NCBI GenBank assembly: GCA_020634575.1
Contig: JACKBM010000051.1
Location: forward strand, 1 to 50,240
Reading direction: 5' to 3'
DNA length: 50,240 nt
Source of the DNA: Ardenticatenales bacterium
GTDB lineage: Bacteria > Chloroflexota > Anaerolineae > Promineifilales > Promineifilaceae
Both the position numbers and the translations under genes were made by a program. A model generated the notes under the pieces. It saw only the letters and a list, made by a program, of their open reading frames with translations. It did not search any database and was not told the DNA's origin. Positions 7,902 through 16,723 of the stretch are shown here, one piece after another. Each line of letters opens with the position of its first letter. The stretch's first letter is position 1.

Positions 7902-9422
7902 TTACAAATCATCCAGGGCGGTGATGTCGTCGGGGTTGAAAAGGTCGGGGACCTGCCAGCCATTCAGGTCGTATTCGCCCAGGCAGCTGTCCACAAACGC
8001 CTCCAGTTCGTCGGCGAGGCCGCTGCCGCGGGCGCCGAGATAGGGTTCGAGGCGGATCGCTTCGTGGTTGCCGGCGTAGTTGCGCTCATACAGTTCGTGG
8101 CGGCCGGCAAATTCGGTGCCGACGGCATCCCAGAGCAGCTTGAGGATTTTGACCCGCTCCTCAGCGCCCATGCCGCCACTGCCACGCACGTACTGTTGCA
8201 GGTAGGGGGCGATGTCGCTGGCAAAATCCCGGTTGGAGGAAGGCAGGTAGATGAGGCCGCTGGCGACGACATTCTGGGCGATCTCGCGGATCTTGGGGTA
8301 GGCGATCGACATCAACATCCGGTAGCTGAGGCCGGCCTGGAGATTGGGCAGGACGGCGCCATCCAGCCAGGGATCCGGGTTGTGGCACATGGCGTCGCTC
8401 AACGACCAGAAGAGATGACGCCAATTCAACGCCTCGCCGAGCTGGACCTGGACGCCGCGGAAGCCGGCGCTGCCCGTGGCCCGGGTCGCCTTCAGCAGCA
8501 AACCACAGAGGAAATCCAGCTTGACAGCCAGCCGGGTGCAGCCATGCAGCGTCAGCCGGTTAAAAAAGCCGGTGTGGGCGGCGAAGCGGTTAAACTTGGC
8601 TACATCGCCGTAGATGAGGACATCTTCCCAGGGGACAAAGACTTTGTCGAGGACGAAGATGGCGTCGTTTTCGTCCAGCCGGCTGGAGAGGGGGAAGTCG
8701 AAGGGGGAGCCGGCCGCGGCGGCGCTGAACTCGTAGGAATGGCGGCAGATCAGCTTGACGCCGGGGGCATTCATCGGGATGAAGCAGGCGACGGCAAATT
8801 CCCGCTCTTTGATGGGCAGGCCGTAATGGGCGATGAAGTTGTAGTGGGTGAGGGCGGAGGCGGTGGCCACCACCTTGGCGCCGGAAAGGATCAGGCCGCT
8901 GTCGGTCTCCTTTTCGACGCGAACGAGGATATCGCGCAGCTCGGTTTCCGGCCGGTCCCGGTCAATCGGCGGATTGACAATCGCGTGGTTGACGTAATAA
9001 AGTCGTTCCTGCCCCTGCTGATACCAGCGGCGCGCATTGTCGGCAAAGGGAGCAAAAAACTCCGCATTGGCGCCCAGCGTGCCGATAAACGACGCTTTGT
9101 AATCCGGGCTGCGCCCCATCCAGCCGTAGCTGAGGCGCTGCCAGCCGGCGATGGCGTCGCGCGCGGCGACCATCTCTTCGCGGGAGCGGCTGAGGCGGAA
9201 AAAGGGATGGGTGAACGGCGCCGCAAACTCGGATTCAGCCCGCAGCGCCGTGTTGGCCGGATCGTGGCTGGCATCATACAGGCGGGCCACCATGCGAGCG
9301 CTGTTGCGGAACGCCGGGTGCTGGCTGACATCGGCCACGCGCCGGCCATAAATCCAGACTTCACGATCATCTTGCAGGCTCTGAAGGTATTCGGCGCCGG
9401 TAAAGGGTAGGGGCTGGCTCAT
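7902..9422 (-). CDS. 4-hydroxyphenylacetate 3-monooxygenase-like flavin-dependent oxygenase (HpaB family)
   Basis: This is a 506-residue protein of HpaB length. The N-terminal [18 protein letters not shown] and the internal [12 protein letters not shown] are hallmarks of the HpaB/4-hydroxybutyryl-CoA dehydratase fold. HpaB enzymes hydroxylate phenols ortho to an existing hydroxyl using FADH2 from a separate reductase (HpaC). No reductase gene is near, so the partner must be encoded elsewhere. I placed the start at ATG 9422, with CGAGGACGAA upstream; 70 residues added by the longer frame look non-native (Arg/Pro-rich). The related dehydratase carries Cys and His ligands to an iron-sulfur cluster, which I do not see, so oxygenase is preferred. 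Substrate unknown. Confidence 0.88.
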   Translation of the reverse strand: MSQPLPFTGAEYLQSLQDDREVWIYGRRVADVSQHPAFRNSARMVARLYDASHDPANTALRAESEFAAPFTHPFFRLSRSREEMVAARDAIAGWQRLSYGWMGRSPDYKASFIGTLGANAEFFAPFADNARRWYQQGQERLYYVNHAIVNPPIDRDRPETELRDILVRVEKETDSGLILSGAKVVATASALTHYNFIAHYGLPIKEREFAVACFIPMNAPGVKLICRHSYEFSAAAAGSPFDFPLSSRLDENDAIFVLDKVFVPWEDVLIYGDVAKFNRFAAHTGFFNRLTLHGCTRLAVKLDFLCGLLLKATRATGSAGFRGVQVQLGEALNWRHLFWSLSDAMCHNPDPWLDGAVLPNLQAGLSYRMLMSIAYPKIREIAQNVVASGLIYLPSSNRDFASDIAPYLQQYVRGSGGMGAEERVKILKLLWDAVGTEFAGRHELYERNYAGNHEAIRLEPYLGARGSGLADELEAFVDSCLGEYDLNGWQVPDLFNPDDITALDDL

Positions 9423-9784
9423 CAGCTTGTTCGTCCTCGCGCTTGGGATTGCTGCGCTGAGTTTGCCATGAGACAACGATGGGGGCAAATCATGGCGGGG
9501 GCAAGCGGAGGCGGCGGTCGTCGGGCACCAGCGACAGCGTAGAAAAGCCAGAGCCTCCCCGGCATGATGCCGGGGCTGGGGGCTTCTGAGTAACCGGATT
9601 GCAGGAGAGGAAGCAGGGATTCCCAAAAACATATACGGGATATCCCTAGGTCAGGTGCGGGAACTCCACCTGCCGTATAGATAAGCAATTTTGTAGGATG
9701 TTAGCAAATGTTGTTAGGCTCTGCGCCAACCCGATAAAAGGCTTGAAGTGCGGGGCTGATTTACAGTGAGGTTCAAGGAGTGTC
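9423..9784. other. Divergent intergenic region, 362 bases
   Basis: This is the only gene-free gap above 300 bases. It separates the divergent HpaB-type and DUF2383 genes and so should hold both promoters, but I see no convincing -35/-10 pair. It contains a hairpin at 9557-9575 (CCCCGGCA/TGCCGGGG, three-base loop) inside the probable leader of the HpaB-type gene, followed on that strand by CTGGCTTTTC, which could act as an attenuator. No coding frame is supported. Confidence 0.5.
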
Positions 9785-10261
9785 ATGTATAAAGAACTAG
9801 AAAGTCGGTACAACGACAAACTCTCGGACAGTGACATTGTCGAGACTTTGAATGAGCTAATCACCATCTGCCTGGACGGTGTCGCGGGTTATGAAATGGC
9901 TGCTGAAGCGGCCGACCGCGAACGCAGCCGGGTGATGTTTCAGGCCTACGCCGGCCAACGGCGTGTTTTTGCCGAACAACTGAGTGCCTTCGTTAGCCAG
10001 CATGGTGGCAAGCCGGCCAGGAACGAACATATCGCCGGTGAATTGCATCAGGCCTGGCTGGGCCTGCGGGCGGCGCTTTCGGGCGGCGACTATGCCATTC
10101 TGGCAGAGTGTGCCCGCGGAGATAGCTACGCGGTCGCCAAGTATCATGAAGCGCTGGAAGCTGAACTGCCTGAGGATATCCATGAAATCGTGCAGGAGCA
10201 GTACAGTGAAATCAGTCAGGCCCAGGCCAAGATGAATGATTTGGCCACGCTCGCCTCTTAG
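9785..10261 (+). CDS. DUF2383 (PA2169-type) ferritin-like helical protein
   Basis: This 158-residue protein matches the PA2169/DUF2383 family of four-helix bundles. It has the opening DIVETLNELITICLDGVAGYEMAAEAA and later acidic helices (RGDSYAVAKYHEALEAELPE). The family is associated with stress conditions in other bacteria; its biochemical role is not settled and iron binding is only suggested by the fold. AAGGAGTGTC directly precedes the ATG. A terminator-like hairpin follows at 10312-10347, so it is probably transcribed alone ahead of the two-component genes. Its neighbours, PRC-barrel proteins and a cytoplasmic sensor kinase, also suggest a stress response unit, by inference. Confidence 0.8.
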   Translation: MYKELESRYNDKLSDSDIVETLNELITICLDGVAGYEMAAEAADRERSRVMFQAYAGQRRVFAEQLSAFVSQHGGKPARNEHIAGELHQAWLGLRAALSGGDYAILAECARGDSYAVAKYHEALEAELPEDIHEIVQEQYSEISQAQAKMNDLATLAS

Positions 10262-10311
10262 AGGTAAAGTACCCAATCGAAATTTTTGGCCAATCTGGCC
10301 GCTTTATAAGT

Positions 10312-10347
10312 CAGAGTTCTGGTCATGATCTCATGGTCAGGACTCTG
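10312..10347 (+). terminator. Terminator-like hairpin after DUF2383 gene
   Basis: The outer stem pairs CAGAGT with ACTCTG, and an inner CATGA/TCATG stem with wobble pairs closes it almost completely. GGCGTTTGTT follows, a short T-rich tail. It lies 50 bases after the stop codon and 27 bases before the histidine kinase start. Confidence 0.55.
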
Positions 10348-10373
10348 GCGTTTGTTATGTTAGGAAGCCGGAC

Positions 10374-11837
10374 ATGAACAGGGAAGTCTACGTCGAACTA
10401 TTAAATAATCCAGCGCATCTGGAGATGGCACTTTCCCTGGCCAGGTTAGGTAGCTGGCATTGGCAGGCCAGTAACAACCAGCTCTATTTTGATGCCAACA
10501 TGGCTGCGTTGATTGGTATTGAGGGAGCCCATCCGCGCCGGTTGGGCGAGTTTTTTCGCTTCGCGCGGCCGGAGCAGGCTGAGGCATTTATCCAGCAATG
10601 GGAAGGGGCCGTTACCCGCGGGACCGAGATCGCATTCCAGGGGTTGGTTCGCCGTGGGGATGAATCGGTTTGCCACCTGGAAATCATTGGCCGGCCTCAG
10701 CTTGGCTCTGACAACGAGGTTGTGGCGATCGCCGGGGCGGCGCAGGATGTGAGCCAGCGCGTGGGCATGTTGCAGGCTCTGCAACGAAGCGAAGAGCGGC
10801 TGCGAGCTATTTTTGAGGGAAGCAGCCATGGCATCCTTTTGTTGGGTGTCAAAGGGATGATTTTGCAGAGTAATCGTGCCTTTGTCAGGATGGTCGGCCA
10901 AAGCGCGACGAACCTGGTGGGGCAGCGAATTCAGAGCTTGTTGCTGGACGAAGATGAGCCGGGCTTTTCAATGGTCTTGTCGCGTTTGTTGGCGGATCCG
11001 GCCGGTATACCCCGCGTGGCCGAATTGCGCTGCCAGGATGGGCGAGGGGGCTTGTTCTGGGCCGAGATTACCCTGACTGTGGTACGCAATGAAGCGGATA
11101 CCCCCCATCGGATCATCGCGATCGTTGAGGATATCAGCGAACGACAGGCATTGGCAGCTGAGCTGGCATCGGTGCGCAACCGGCTGGCTCGGAGCCGGGA
11201 TAGGGCCCAACTCTTTCTGGCTCAGGAACTACACGATGGGCCCGTTCAGGATTTGCACGCAGCCCGTTTTCAGCTCCAGGCGTTGCGCCATCATGTCCAC
11301 TCGGACATGGCCCGTACCCTGTTGGAAAAGACCCAGGATCTGTTTCAACACTCTATCGATGCCTTGCGTGCCATCATGGGCGAATTGCGCCCGCCTGCCC
11401 TGGCGCCATTTGGTCTGGCCGCCGCCATCCGCTCCCACGCCGAGCGCTTCCAGGCTATCTACCCTGCCATCCGTGTGCGGTTGGATCTGGTTGATGATGG
11501 TCAACAGTTGCCAGATGATACCCGCCTTGGTATGTTCCGGGTGACTCAGGAGCTCATGAACAATGTGGCCAAACATGCTCAGGCGAACAATATCTGGGTA
11601 AAATTGACCATCGTGGATGACAGGGCTTTTCTGACAGTTCGGGATGATGGCATTGGTTTTGAACCGCCGGATCGGTTAATAGAACTGGCGCGTGCCGGTA
11701 GCCTGGGTATTATCGGTGTTGTCGAACGGGTTACTGATCTGGATGGCGCCCTGGATGTAAAATCTGCGCCTGGGGAAGGGACGACCATGATCGTCGCTGT
11801 GCCGATCAAGCTAGTGAAGGAAGCACAATATGAGTGA
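10374..11837 (+). CDS. Cytoplasmic PAS-PAS histidine kinase, NarL/DesK type
   Basis: This 487-residue sensor has two PAS domains: one at about 20-130 (LGSWHW, then LYFDANMAALIGI) and one at about 140-260 (LRAIFEGSSHGILLL to VEDISERQ). A HisKA_3 dimerisation domain follows with the phosphoacceptor H287 in ELHDGPVQ. The HATPase has an N box at 393-402 (ELMNNVAKHA), a G1 box DDGIGFE at 424-430 and a G2 box GSLGIIGVVER. There is no membrane segment, so it senses a cytoplasmic signal; PAS ligands cannot be read off. Its last eight bases overlap the response regulator start, ensuring coupled synthesis. Confidence 0.93.
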   Translation: MNREVYVELLNNPAHLEMALSLARLGSWHWQASNNQLYFDANMAALIGIEGAHPRRLGEFFRFARPEQAEAFIQQWEGAVTRGTEIAFQGLVRRGDESVCHLEIIGRPQLGSDNEVVAIAGAAQDVSQRVGMLQALQRSEERLRAIFEGSSHGILLLGVKGMILQSNRAFVRMVGQSATNLVGQRIQSLLLDEDEPGFSMVLSRLLADPAGIPRVAELRCQDGRGGLFWAEITLTVVRNEADTPHRIIAIVEDISERQALAAELASVRNRLARSRDRAQLFLAQELHDGPVQDLHAARFQLQALRHHVHSDMARTLLEKTQDLFQHSIDALRAIMGELRPPALAPFGLAAAIRSHAERFQAIYPAIRVRLDLVDDGQQLPDDTRLGMFRVTQELMNNVAKHAQANNIWVKLTIVDDRAFLTVRDDGIGFEPPDRLIELARAGSLGIIGVVERVTDLDGALDVKSAPGEGTTMIVAVPIKLVKEAQYE

Positions 11838-12465
11838 GATACGTGTTTTGTTGGTTGATGATCACCCCGTGGTGCGGGATGGTATTCGCACCATGATTGA
11901 AGCCGATCCCAACATCACCGTAGTTGGCGAGGTCGGGAGCGGGCGGCAGGCATTGGCCGCGGTTGCTGAACTGGCCCCGGATATCATGCTATTGGACATG
12001 GAAATGCCGGACATGTCCGGTGTGGAAGTGGCGCGGCAGCTTCATCAGCAGCGCTCTGCAGTGCGTATTCTGGCGTTGAGTGCGTATGATGATTCTGGTT
12101 ATATCCGCAGCCTGCTGAGCAATGGCGCCGCCGGTTACCTGACAAAGGACGAGGCCCCGGATTTCATTATTGAAGCAATTCAGGGCATCTGGCGTGGCCA
12201 GGAAGGCTGGCTGAGCCGCCGGGTGGCCGCACGGCTGACCATGATGACACGCGATGGCGATCAGGAAGAGTACGGGCTGACGCCGCGCGAGATGCAGGTG
12301 TTAAAATCCATGGTGAGCGCCAACACCAATCAGGAAATCGGCATCGAGCTGGGGATCAGCGACAAAACTGTCGAAAAGCATCTGGAATCGATTTATCAGA
12401 AATTAGGGGTTGCTTCCCGGGTGGAGGCGGCTGTTATGGCCGTTCGGGAAGGGTTGGTAGATTAA
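11830..12465 (+). CDS. NarL/FixJ-type response regulator
   Basis: This is a 211-residue transcription factor. The receiver domain has the acidic pair at D10-D11, phosphoacceptor D56 (LLDMEMPD), the Ser/Thr switch in LALSAYDD and K106 (YLTKDEAP). A short linker leads to the LuxR-type helix-turn-helix (LTPREMQVLKSM, then NQEIGIELGISDKTVEKHLE) at about 147-195. It is the partner of the overlapping upstream kinase. Its targets may include the adjacent DUF2383 and PRC-barrel genes, but I found no repeated operator to prove that. Confidence 0.94.
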   Translation: MSEIRVLLVDDHPVVRDGIRTMIEADPNITVVGEVGSGRQALAAVAELAPDIMLLDMEMPDMSGVEVARQLHQQRSAVRILALSAYDDSGYIRSLLSNGAAGYLTKDEAPDFIIEAIQGIWRGQEGWLSRRVAARLTMMTRDGDQEEYGLTPREMQVLKSMVSANTNQEIGIELGISDKTVEKHLESIYQKLGVASRVEAAVMAVREGLVD

Positions 12466-12467
12466 AA

Positions 12468-12495
12468 AGCCAGGGCCTGTATGCAGGCCCTGGCT
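12468..12495 (-). terminator. Rho-independent terminator between convergent genes
   Basis: AGCCAGGGCCTG and CAGGCCCTGGCT form a perfect 12-base-pair stem with a TATG loop. On the minus strand the stem is followed at once by TTTTTAAT, a canonical U-tract for the PRC-barrel gene ending at 12510. On the plus strand it can also stop transcription of the response regulator, whose stop codon abuts it. Confidence 0.88.
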
Positions 12496-12509
12496 AAAGT
12501 TGCCGTATT

Positions 12510-13019
12510 TTAGACTGCGGCAAGTTCCTGGTGTTCTACAGCTGCCAGGTAGCAGGTCATGGTGCCACTTTCATGTCCCAGGTCAGCCACCGCTTCGCGA
12601 TCGATGGCGCGTTTCTCACGGACAGGTCCTTCAACATAAACGTAGCTTAAGCTAAAGCCCTTGATTCGCCCCTGCTGATCAAACATCAGGTCATCGATGA
12701 TGCCAACGGGTGTCGAACCCGTGGTGGTGATGTTGCGCCCCTGTATCTCATCCCGCCGGACCCAATCTTTGGCGATGAACTGTTGACCTTCACGAAGCGC
12801 CGTCGGGCGATTTACCAGCACGGCGTCCGGGCCCACTGTCACGATATCAGCCTGGTCGATGGTCAGGGGAGTGCGGTCAAGCAAGCCTTTGACGCCCAGG
12901 TAAAGACCTGTGATGGCATTCATTTCCTTATCGGTATAAAGGTCCTTTACATGGCCGATAATTTCGCCGTTGCTGACCGATACGATAGGGTTGCCAGAAA
13001 GATCTTTGCCATAAAGCAT
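12510..13019 (-). CDS. PRC-barrel domain protein (two repeats)
   Basis: This 169-residue protein consists of two PRC-barrel repeats: one starts LYGKDLSGNPIVSVSNGEII and continues GHVKDLYTD, and the other includes GSTPVGIIDDLMFDQQGRIKG. PRC-barrels are small beta domains found in photosynthetic reaction centre H subunit, RimM and many stand-alone bacterial proteins of unknown role. No export signal is seen. AAGGAGAAAC precedes the ATG, and a strong terminator follows. A second, longer PRC-barrel protein diverges from it at 13285. Confidence 0.85.
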   Translation of the reverse strand: MLYGKDLSGNPIVSVSNGEIIGHVKDLYTDKEMNAITGLYLGVKGLLDRTPLTIDQADIVTVGPDAVLVNRPTALREGQQFIAKDWVRRDEIQGRNITTTGSTPVGIIDDLMFDQQGRIKGFSLSYVYVEGPVREKRAIDREAVADLGHESGTMTCYLAAVEHQELAAV

Positions 13020-13284
13020 ATAGGGTGTTTCTCCTTACTTGGTTCATTCAAGAGCTGAATGAAATTGAATAATCTGCCTTTATCTTATCAGGCAGCGGGG
13101 GAATGTTGAACCAGGTGTTTCCCTTGTCTGACATCAGGAATTACCTGGGGGCATCAGGGAATTCCCCCATTTTGCCACGGCTAATACCGTATCCACGTCC
13201 CGACCAGCCTGCGGTAAAGTAAAAAGGTCGATGCGCCTAAATGGCCAGCATGGACTCGTATCAGCGCTTATCAAGGAGAGATTT

Positions 13285-13971
13285 TTGTTACTGACAATTG
13301 CGGAACTAAAAGAATACGAAGTTGAGACGACGGATGGGGCAACCGGCCGGATCAGCGATCTTTATGTAGAGGATGGCTTCTGGTTTGTCCGTTACCTGGT
13401 TGTGTCCAGCGGCACCTGGCTCAATCAACACGAGGTCCTGCTTCTGCCAGATATCATCGCTGAAGCCGAGACGACGTCCGGGCGGCTCCACATTAAGCTC
13501 ACCGAACAGCAGCTGCTGGATAGCCCCCCGCGCGAGCGTCATTTACCCATTTCCCGTCAATATGAAGAACAGCTCGCCGACCATTATGGTTGGGCGCGTT
13601 ACTGGCTGCCGGCGACGCTGCTGGGCAGCGGCCACGCCCCCACCTTGCCGGTGACGACGACTGGTGAAAAGCCGCTAACTCCGAGTGATGGCGGCGAGCC
13701 GGTGCTGCGCAGCCTGAATGAACTCCTCAGCTACGAGCTGCGGGCCCAGCCGAGCGCGACGCTGCCGCTGGCTGACATGGTCCTCAGCACGCGTAACTGG
13801 CAGCTGCGTTATTTGCTGGTGGCGGAAGAAGGGGTGGGGGACCGGCCGGTTTCCCTTGACTTTGTTTCCCAATGTAGCTGGGAAGAGCGGGCCATCCAAC
13901 TCTCCCTGACGCCCGCCCAGATCCAGCAGCAGGAGCCCTATCTGCCAGGACCAATCATCGGCCGGGAGTGA
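13285..13971 (+). CDS. PRC-barrel domain protein (two repeats)
   Basis: This is a 228-residue protein with a clear N-terminal PRC-barrel (AELKEYEVETTDGATGRISD, then VRYLVVSSGTW). A second repeat in the C-terminal half begins near the RSLNELLSYE segment and includes MVLSTRNWQLRYLLV. The domains are joined by a Pro/Thr-containing linker. I chose the TTG at 13285 because TCAAGGAGAG lies immediately upstream; the longer frame from ATG 13231 lacks a ribosome binding site and adds 18 poorly conserved-looking residues. Role unknown; the divergent arrangement with another PRC-barrel gene suggests common regulation. Confidence 0.8.
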   Translation: MLLTIAELKEYEVETTDGATGRISDLYVEDGFWFVRYLVVSSGTWLNQHEVLLLPDIIAEAETTSGRLHIKLTEQQLLDSPPRERHLPISRQYEEQLADHYGWARYWLPATLLGSGHAPTLPVTTTGEKPLTPSDGGEPVLRSLNELLSYELRAQPSATLPLADMVLSTRNWQLRYLLVAEEGVGDRPVSLDFVSQCSWEERAIQLSLTPAQIQQQEPYLPGPIIGRE

Positions 13972-13978
13972 TAAATTA

Positions 13979-14020
13979 ACCAAAAGGGACCAGCGTGCCC
14001 GCACGCCGGCCTCTTTTGGT
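13979..14020. terminator. Nested hairpin between convergent genes
   Basis: ACCAAAAG at the left pairs with CTTTTGGT at the right, and an inner GCGTGC/GCACGC stem sits in the loop. The outer stem places A and T runs on both strands, the usual form of a bidirectional terminator. It separates the PRC-barrel gene ending at 13971 from the flavoprotein gene ending at 14031. Confidence 0.72.
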
Positions 14021-14030
14021 AATGGTTTGG

Positions 14031-14525
14031 CTACAACCGGGCCAGGATCTCTTCTTGTGGCGCCATCACCACCCGCTGTTCGGTGATAGTGGGCGGCACG
14101 ATCTCCACGCCCCACTCCTCAAAGCGAGCCAATGACAGTTTCGTCTGCGGATGGGCCCATAATCCCTTGTTGAACGAGGGCGCAATAATAATGCGGCAGC
14201 CGGCTCCCAACGCATCCGCGATCATGGCGGTGGCCAGGTTATCCCCCAGCCCCAGGGCGATCTTGTTGAAGGTGTTGAAGGTGCAGGGCGCGACGAGATG
14301 GACGCCAAACGGGAATCGATCCAGCGGGTCCTGCCGGTACTCATGCACCCAACGGTTACCCTCAACCGCCATCAACGGCGCCGGCGGTGTCACCAGGCTG
14401 AGATTGGGGGTAGGCACAGTGTACAGGGTATAACCCAGCGCCACGATGCCCCGCATCAAATCCGGCACCCGCACAGCACTACCCGCTCCGGTCACATACA
14501 AAAACAATGCCTTTTCATCAGACAT
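14031..14525 (-). CDS. Flavoprotein domain protein (PPC decarboxylase/HFCD-like)
   Basis: This 164-residue single-domain protein resembles the homo-oligomeric flavin-containing Cys decarboxylases, which include phosphopantothenoylcysteine decarboxylase. The segment LVAPCTFNTFNKIALGLGDN is the best match, to the FMN-binding and substrate-clamp region (family pattern APA.NT..KIA.G..DNL); an earlier ALFLYVTGAGSA would bind the phosphate. No synthetase (CoaB) domain is fused, so this is not a normal CoaBC. GAGAGGAAAG precedes the ATG at 14525. It lies 109 bases downstream of the SIS gene on the same strand, with a palindromic repeat between, and may be the last gene of the ABC/hydrolase operon. 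Confidence 0.72.
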   Translation of the reverse strand: MSDEKALFLYVTGAGSAVRVPDLMRGIVALGYTLYTVPTPNLSLVTPPAPLMAVEGNRWVHEYRQDPLDRFPFGVHLVAPCTFNTFNKIALGLGDNLATAMIADALGAGCRIIIAPSFNKGLWAHPQTKLSLARFEEWGVEIVPPTITEQRVVMAPQEEILARL

Positions 14526-14550
14526 CAAACGACTTTCCTCTCAAAGAAAA

Positions 14551-14627
14551 GCCACGGATTAACACAGATTTTGCACGGATTCTTCTAAACAAAAGAAATC
14601 CGTGTCGCATCTTTGCTAATCCGTGGC
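14551..14627. repeat. Dispersed palindromic repeat, copy 1
   Basis: Arms of about 34 bases begin GCCACGGATTA and contain a second ACGGATT unit; they face each other around a short AT-rich loop. The left arm is almost the same as one arm of the element at 42968-43045. It is noncoding and lies between two genes of the same strand. Confidence 0.8.
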
Positions 14628-14634
14628 TAAAAAA

Positions 14635-15762
14635 CTACTCCACGCTGGTGATGATTTCGGTGTTGCGGATGTCGCGGTTGCCCTTATAGGTGTCGTTGTC
14701 CTGGCGGAAGAACGGTTCACCAATAACATCGGCAAAGTGGGCCGAGAACAGCTCCGTCGCGACGGCGTAGACCATCGGCGAGAACGCTTCCTTGACCTGG
14801 CCGACAACCGGCAAGGCCCAATCCGCATTGGCCCCGACCACCGTATCCCCTTCCGGGGCGATGGCGATCAGCTGGCGGCCCAATTTCTTGAGCGGCGGAA
14901 TCAGATCGCCGACGCGGGCATGGCCGCGATAGCCGGGCGAGATCAGGAAGGTGGGAATCTGCGGTTCAGCCGAGCTGAAGAATTGCAGATGGGCATATTC
15001 CTCAGACTCCTGCCCCATCCCATTGACACCGGCCGCTTCAATTAGCTTGGCTGCCCCAAACATCGCCGTAGCAAAGTTCGGGCCGTCGCCGACAAAGACA
15101 AAGCTTTTCTCATTGGCCACAGCCTCAGCCAGCTGACGGGTTTTGCCATCCACGGCGGCAATTGTCGCTTCGATCGCATCCGCGGTTTGCAGCAACTCCT
15201 GGCGCAGCTTGGCTGCCTCGTCCTGCGAGTAGCGGTCCTGCACCTCACCGATGCGGATAGCCAGCAGATACAGCGCCATCAACGACATCCGGTAAGAGCG
15301 GACGCCAGGGGCAAAGCCAAACTCGGGGATGGTGCAGTCGAGCGTGTGCTGGCACATCTGGGCCAGCGGCCCTTCCGGGTTGGCCGTGATGGCCAGGGTC
15401 GGCACGCCCTGCTGGGCGAAGAGGCCGACCGCTTCCCGGGTCCGGGCCACGGTGCCGGAGACGGAGATACCAATCACCAGCGGATTGTGGGGGAAATAGG
15501 ATTGCCTGTAAGGGGCGACATAACGCGCCTTCATCGCCCGAATCGGGTCGGTCGGGATGCCGGCGAGCTGCTCAAAGGCGAGCTCGGCCGCGACGCCCGC
15601 CATGTGGGAGTCGCCGCAGCCGGTGATGACCACCTGCTTGATGTTGATGATGTCCTCGTGACTGGTAAACGTCCGGACCTGTTTATCCAGACCCCTGAAC
15701 GTGTCCCGAATCATCCCGGGCAAACTGTATACCTGGGCAAGCATGCCATTGTTTTCACTCAT
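14635..15762 (-). CDS. SIS domain sugar isomerase/deglycase-like protein
   Basis: This 375-residue protein has two SIS (phosphosugar isomerase) domains like the isomerase half of GlmS, without the glutaminase half. The first has VVITGCGDSHMAGVAAELAF and GISVSGTVARTREA; the second has VFVGDGPNFATAMFGAAKL followed by GQESEEYAHLQ. Such stand-alone proteins include FrlB and FraB deglycases of Amadori compounds and AgaS-type isomerases/deaminases. Start ATG 15762 is preceded by AGGAGTAATT; the longer frame is not native. It follows the PfkB gene by two bases in a nine-gene operon, so it probably acts on that kinase's phosphorylated product. Substrate unknown. Confidence 0.87.
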   Translation of the reverse strand: MSENNGMLAQVYSLPGMIRDTFRGLDKQVRTFTSHEDIINIKQVVITGCGDSHMAGVAAELAFEQLAGIPTDPIRAMKARYVAPYRQSYFPHNPLVIGISVSGTVARTREAVGLFAQQGVPTLAITANPEGPLAQMCQHTLDCTIPEFGFAPGVRSYRMSLMALYLLAIRIGEVQDRYSQDEAAKLRQELLQTADAIEATIAAVDGKTRQLAEAVANEKSFVFVGDGPNFATAMFGAAKLIEAAGVNGMGQESEEYAHLQFFSSAEPQIPTFLISPGYRGHARVGDLIPPLKKLGRQLIAIAPEGDTVVGANADWALPVVGQVKEAFSPMVYAVATELFSAHFADVIGEPFFRQDNDTYKGNRDIRNTEIITSVE

Positions 15763-15764
15763 AA

Positions 15765-16712
15765 TTACTCCTGTTGCCTTTCGGCTAAGAATTGGTTTAC
15801 ATCTGTAATGGTTGGCAGGTTGCCCCTCGGCCCCAGGCCGGTGACGGCGATGGCCGCGGCGGCGTTGGCGAAGGTGAGGCATTCTGCCAGGGAATCCCCG
15901 CTTAACAGGCGGGACAAAAAGGCGGCGTTAAAGGTGTCGCCGGCGCCGGTCGTGTCCTGCACGTCCACCTGCCAGCCGCCGACCTGATGCGCTTCGTCGG
16001 CGGTGACGGCGATGCTGCCGCGCGGGCCGAGGGTGACCAGCACCATTTCCGGCCCGTAGGCCAGCAGCTTGCGGGCGCCCTCGATCGTGGCCGCCTCGCC
16101 GCTGCTGGCGACCAGGCCACGTTCGTTGAAGGAGGCGATGTCAACGTGGCCGAGCATCTCTTCGAGCACCGGCCGGTTCGCCCCCACCGACGACTCGACG
16201 TCAATCATCACCTTCACATCATTGGCCCGGGCAATTTGCGCCATCCGGTTGAAGCGCGCGCCCGGGCTTGGCATCGTGTGCACCGCTCGCGTCTGCGCCA
16301 GGACCTGCTGCAGATAGGCGTCATCGTACTCAGAGCTGAAGGAAGGGACGACGATGATGGAGCGCTCACCAGAGGGCTCGATGAGAATGACCGTAAACGG
16401 GGAGACGCCGCCCGGCTTGGTCAGGATAAACTCCGTGGCCACGCCGTAAGCGGCAAAGTCAGCTACGATCTCCTGCCCCGAAACATCCTCACCAACGGTG
16501 GCCAGTGAGGCCACCCGCATCCCCAGCCGGGCGACGGCGCAGGCGAAGTTGGCGCAGGGGCCGCCTGGCAGCCGGCCAACAAACTCCGCCACCTCTTTCT
16601 CACCATGACCGGGCAACCGCGGCACTTTCATGACCAGATCCATGTCGACGCCATCCAGGGCGATGATGTCGTAAGGACGATTGGCGGTATGGGCGGGCGC
16701 AAAATTGTTCAT
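15765..16712 (-). CDS. PfkB family carbohydrate/nucleoside kinase
   Basis: This is a 315-residue ribokinase-superfamily enzyme. It has the substrate-binding GGPCANFACAVARLG near residues 50-64 and the ATP/catalytic motif DTTGAGDTFNAAF near 254-266, whose Asp is the family's catalytic base. It should transfer phosphate from ATP to a sugar or nucleoside hydroxyl. All expected residues are present, in contrast to the next PfkB gene. It lies between that PfkB gene and a SIS gene with 11-base and two-base gaps. Operon context suggests the acceptor is the sugar freed by, or imported with, the upstream hydrolases and transporter. Confidence 0.92.
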   Translation of the reverse strand: MNNFAPAHTANRPYDIIALDGVDMDLVMKVPRLPGHGEKEVAEFVGRLPGGPCANFACAVARLGMRVASLATVGEDVSGQEIVADFAAYGVATEFILTKPGGVSPFTVILIEPSGERSIIVVPSFSSEYDDAYLQQVLAQTRAVHTMPSPGARFNRMAQIARANDVKVMIDVESSVGANRPVLEEMLGHVDIASFNERGLVASSGEAATIEGARKLLAYGPEMVLVTLGPRGSIAVTADEAHQVGGWQVDVQDTTGAGDTFNAAFLSRLLSGDSLAECLTFANAAAAIAVTGLGPRGNLPTITDVNQFLAERQQE

Positions 16713-16723
16713 GGCAAAGCACC

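Noticed and set aside
8064..9410. Long plus-strand open frame of 448 codons opposite the HpaB-type gene
   Set aside because: It lies exactly antisense to a gene with clear HpaB motifs, is rich in Gly, Asp and Val as expected of a GC-rich shadow frame, and has no motif or ribosome binding site.
15187..15987. Plus-strand open frame of 266 codons across the SIS and PfkB genes
   Set aside because: It spans the junction of two well-supported minus-strand genes and shows no recognisable domain.
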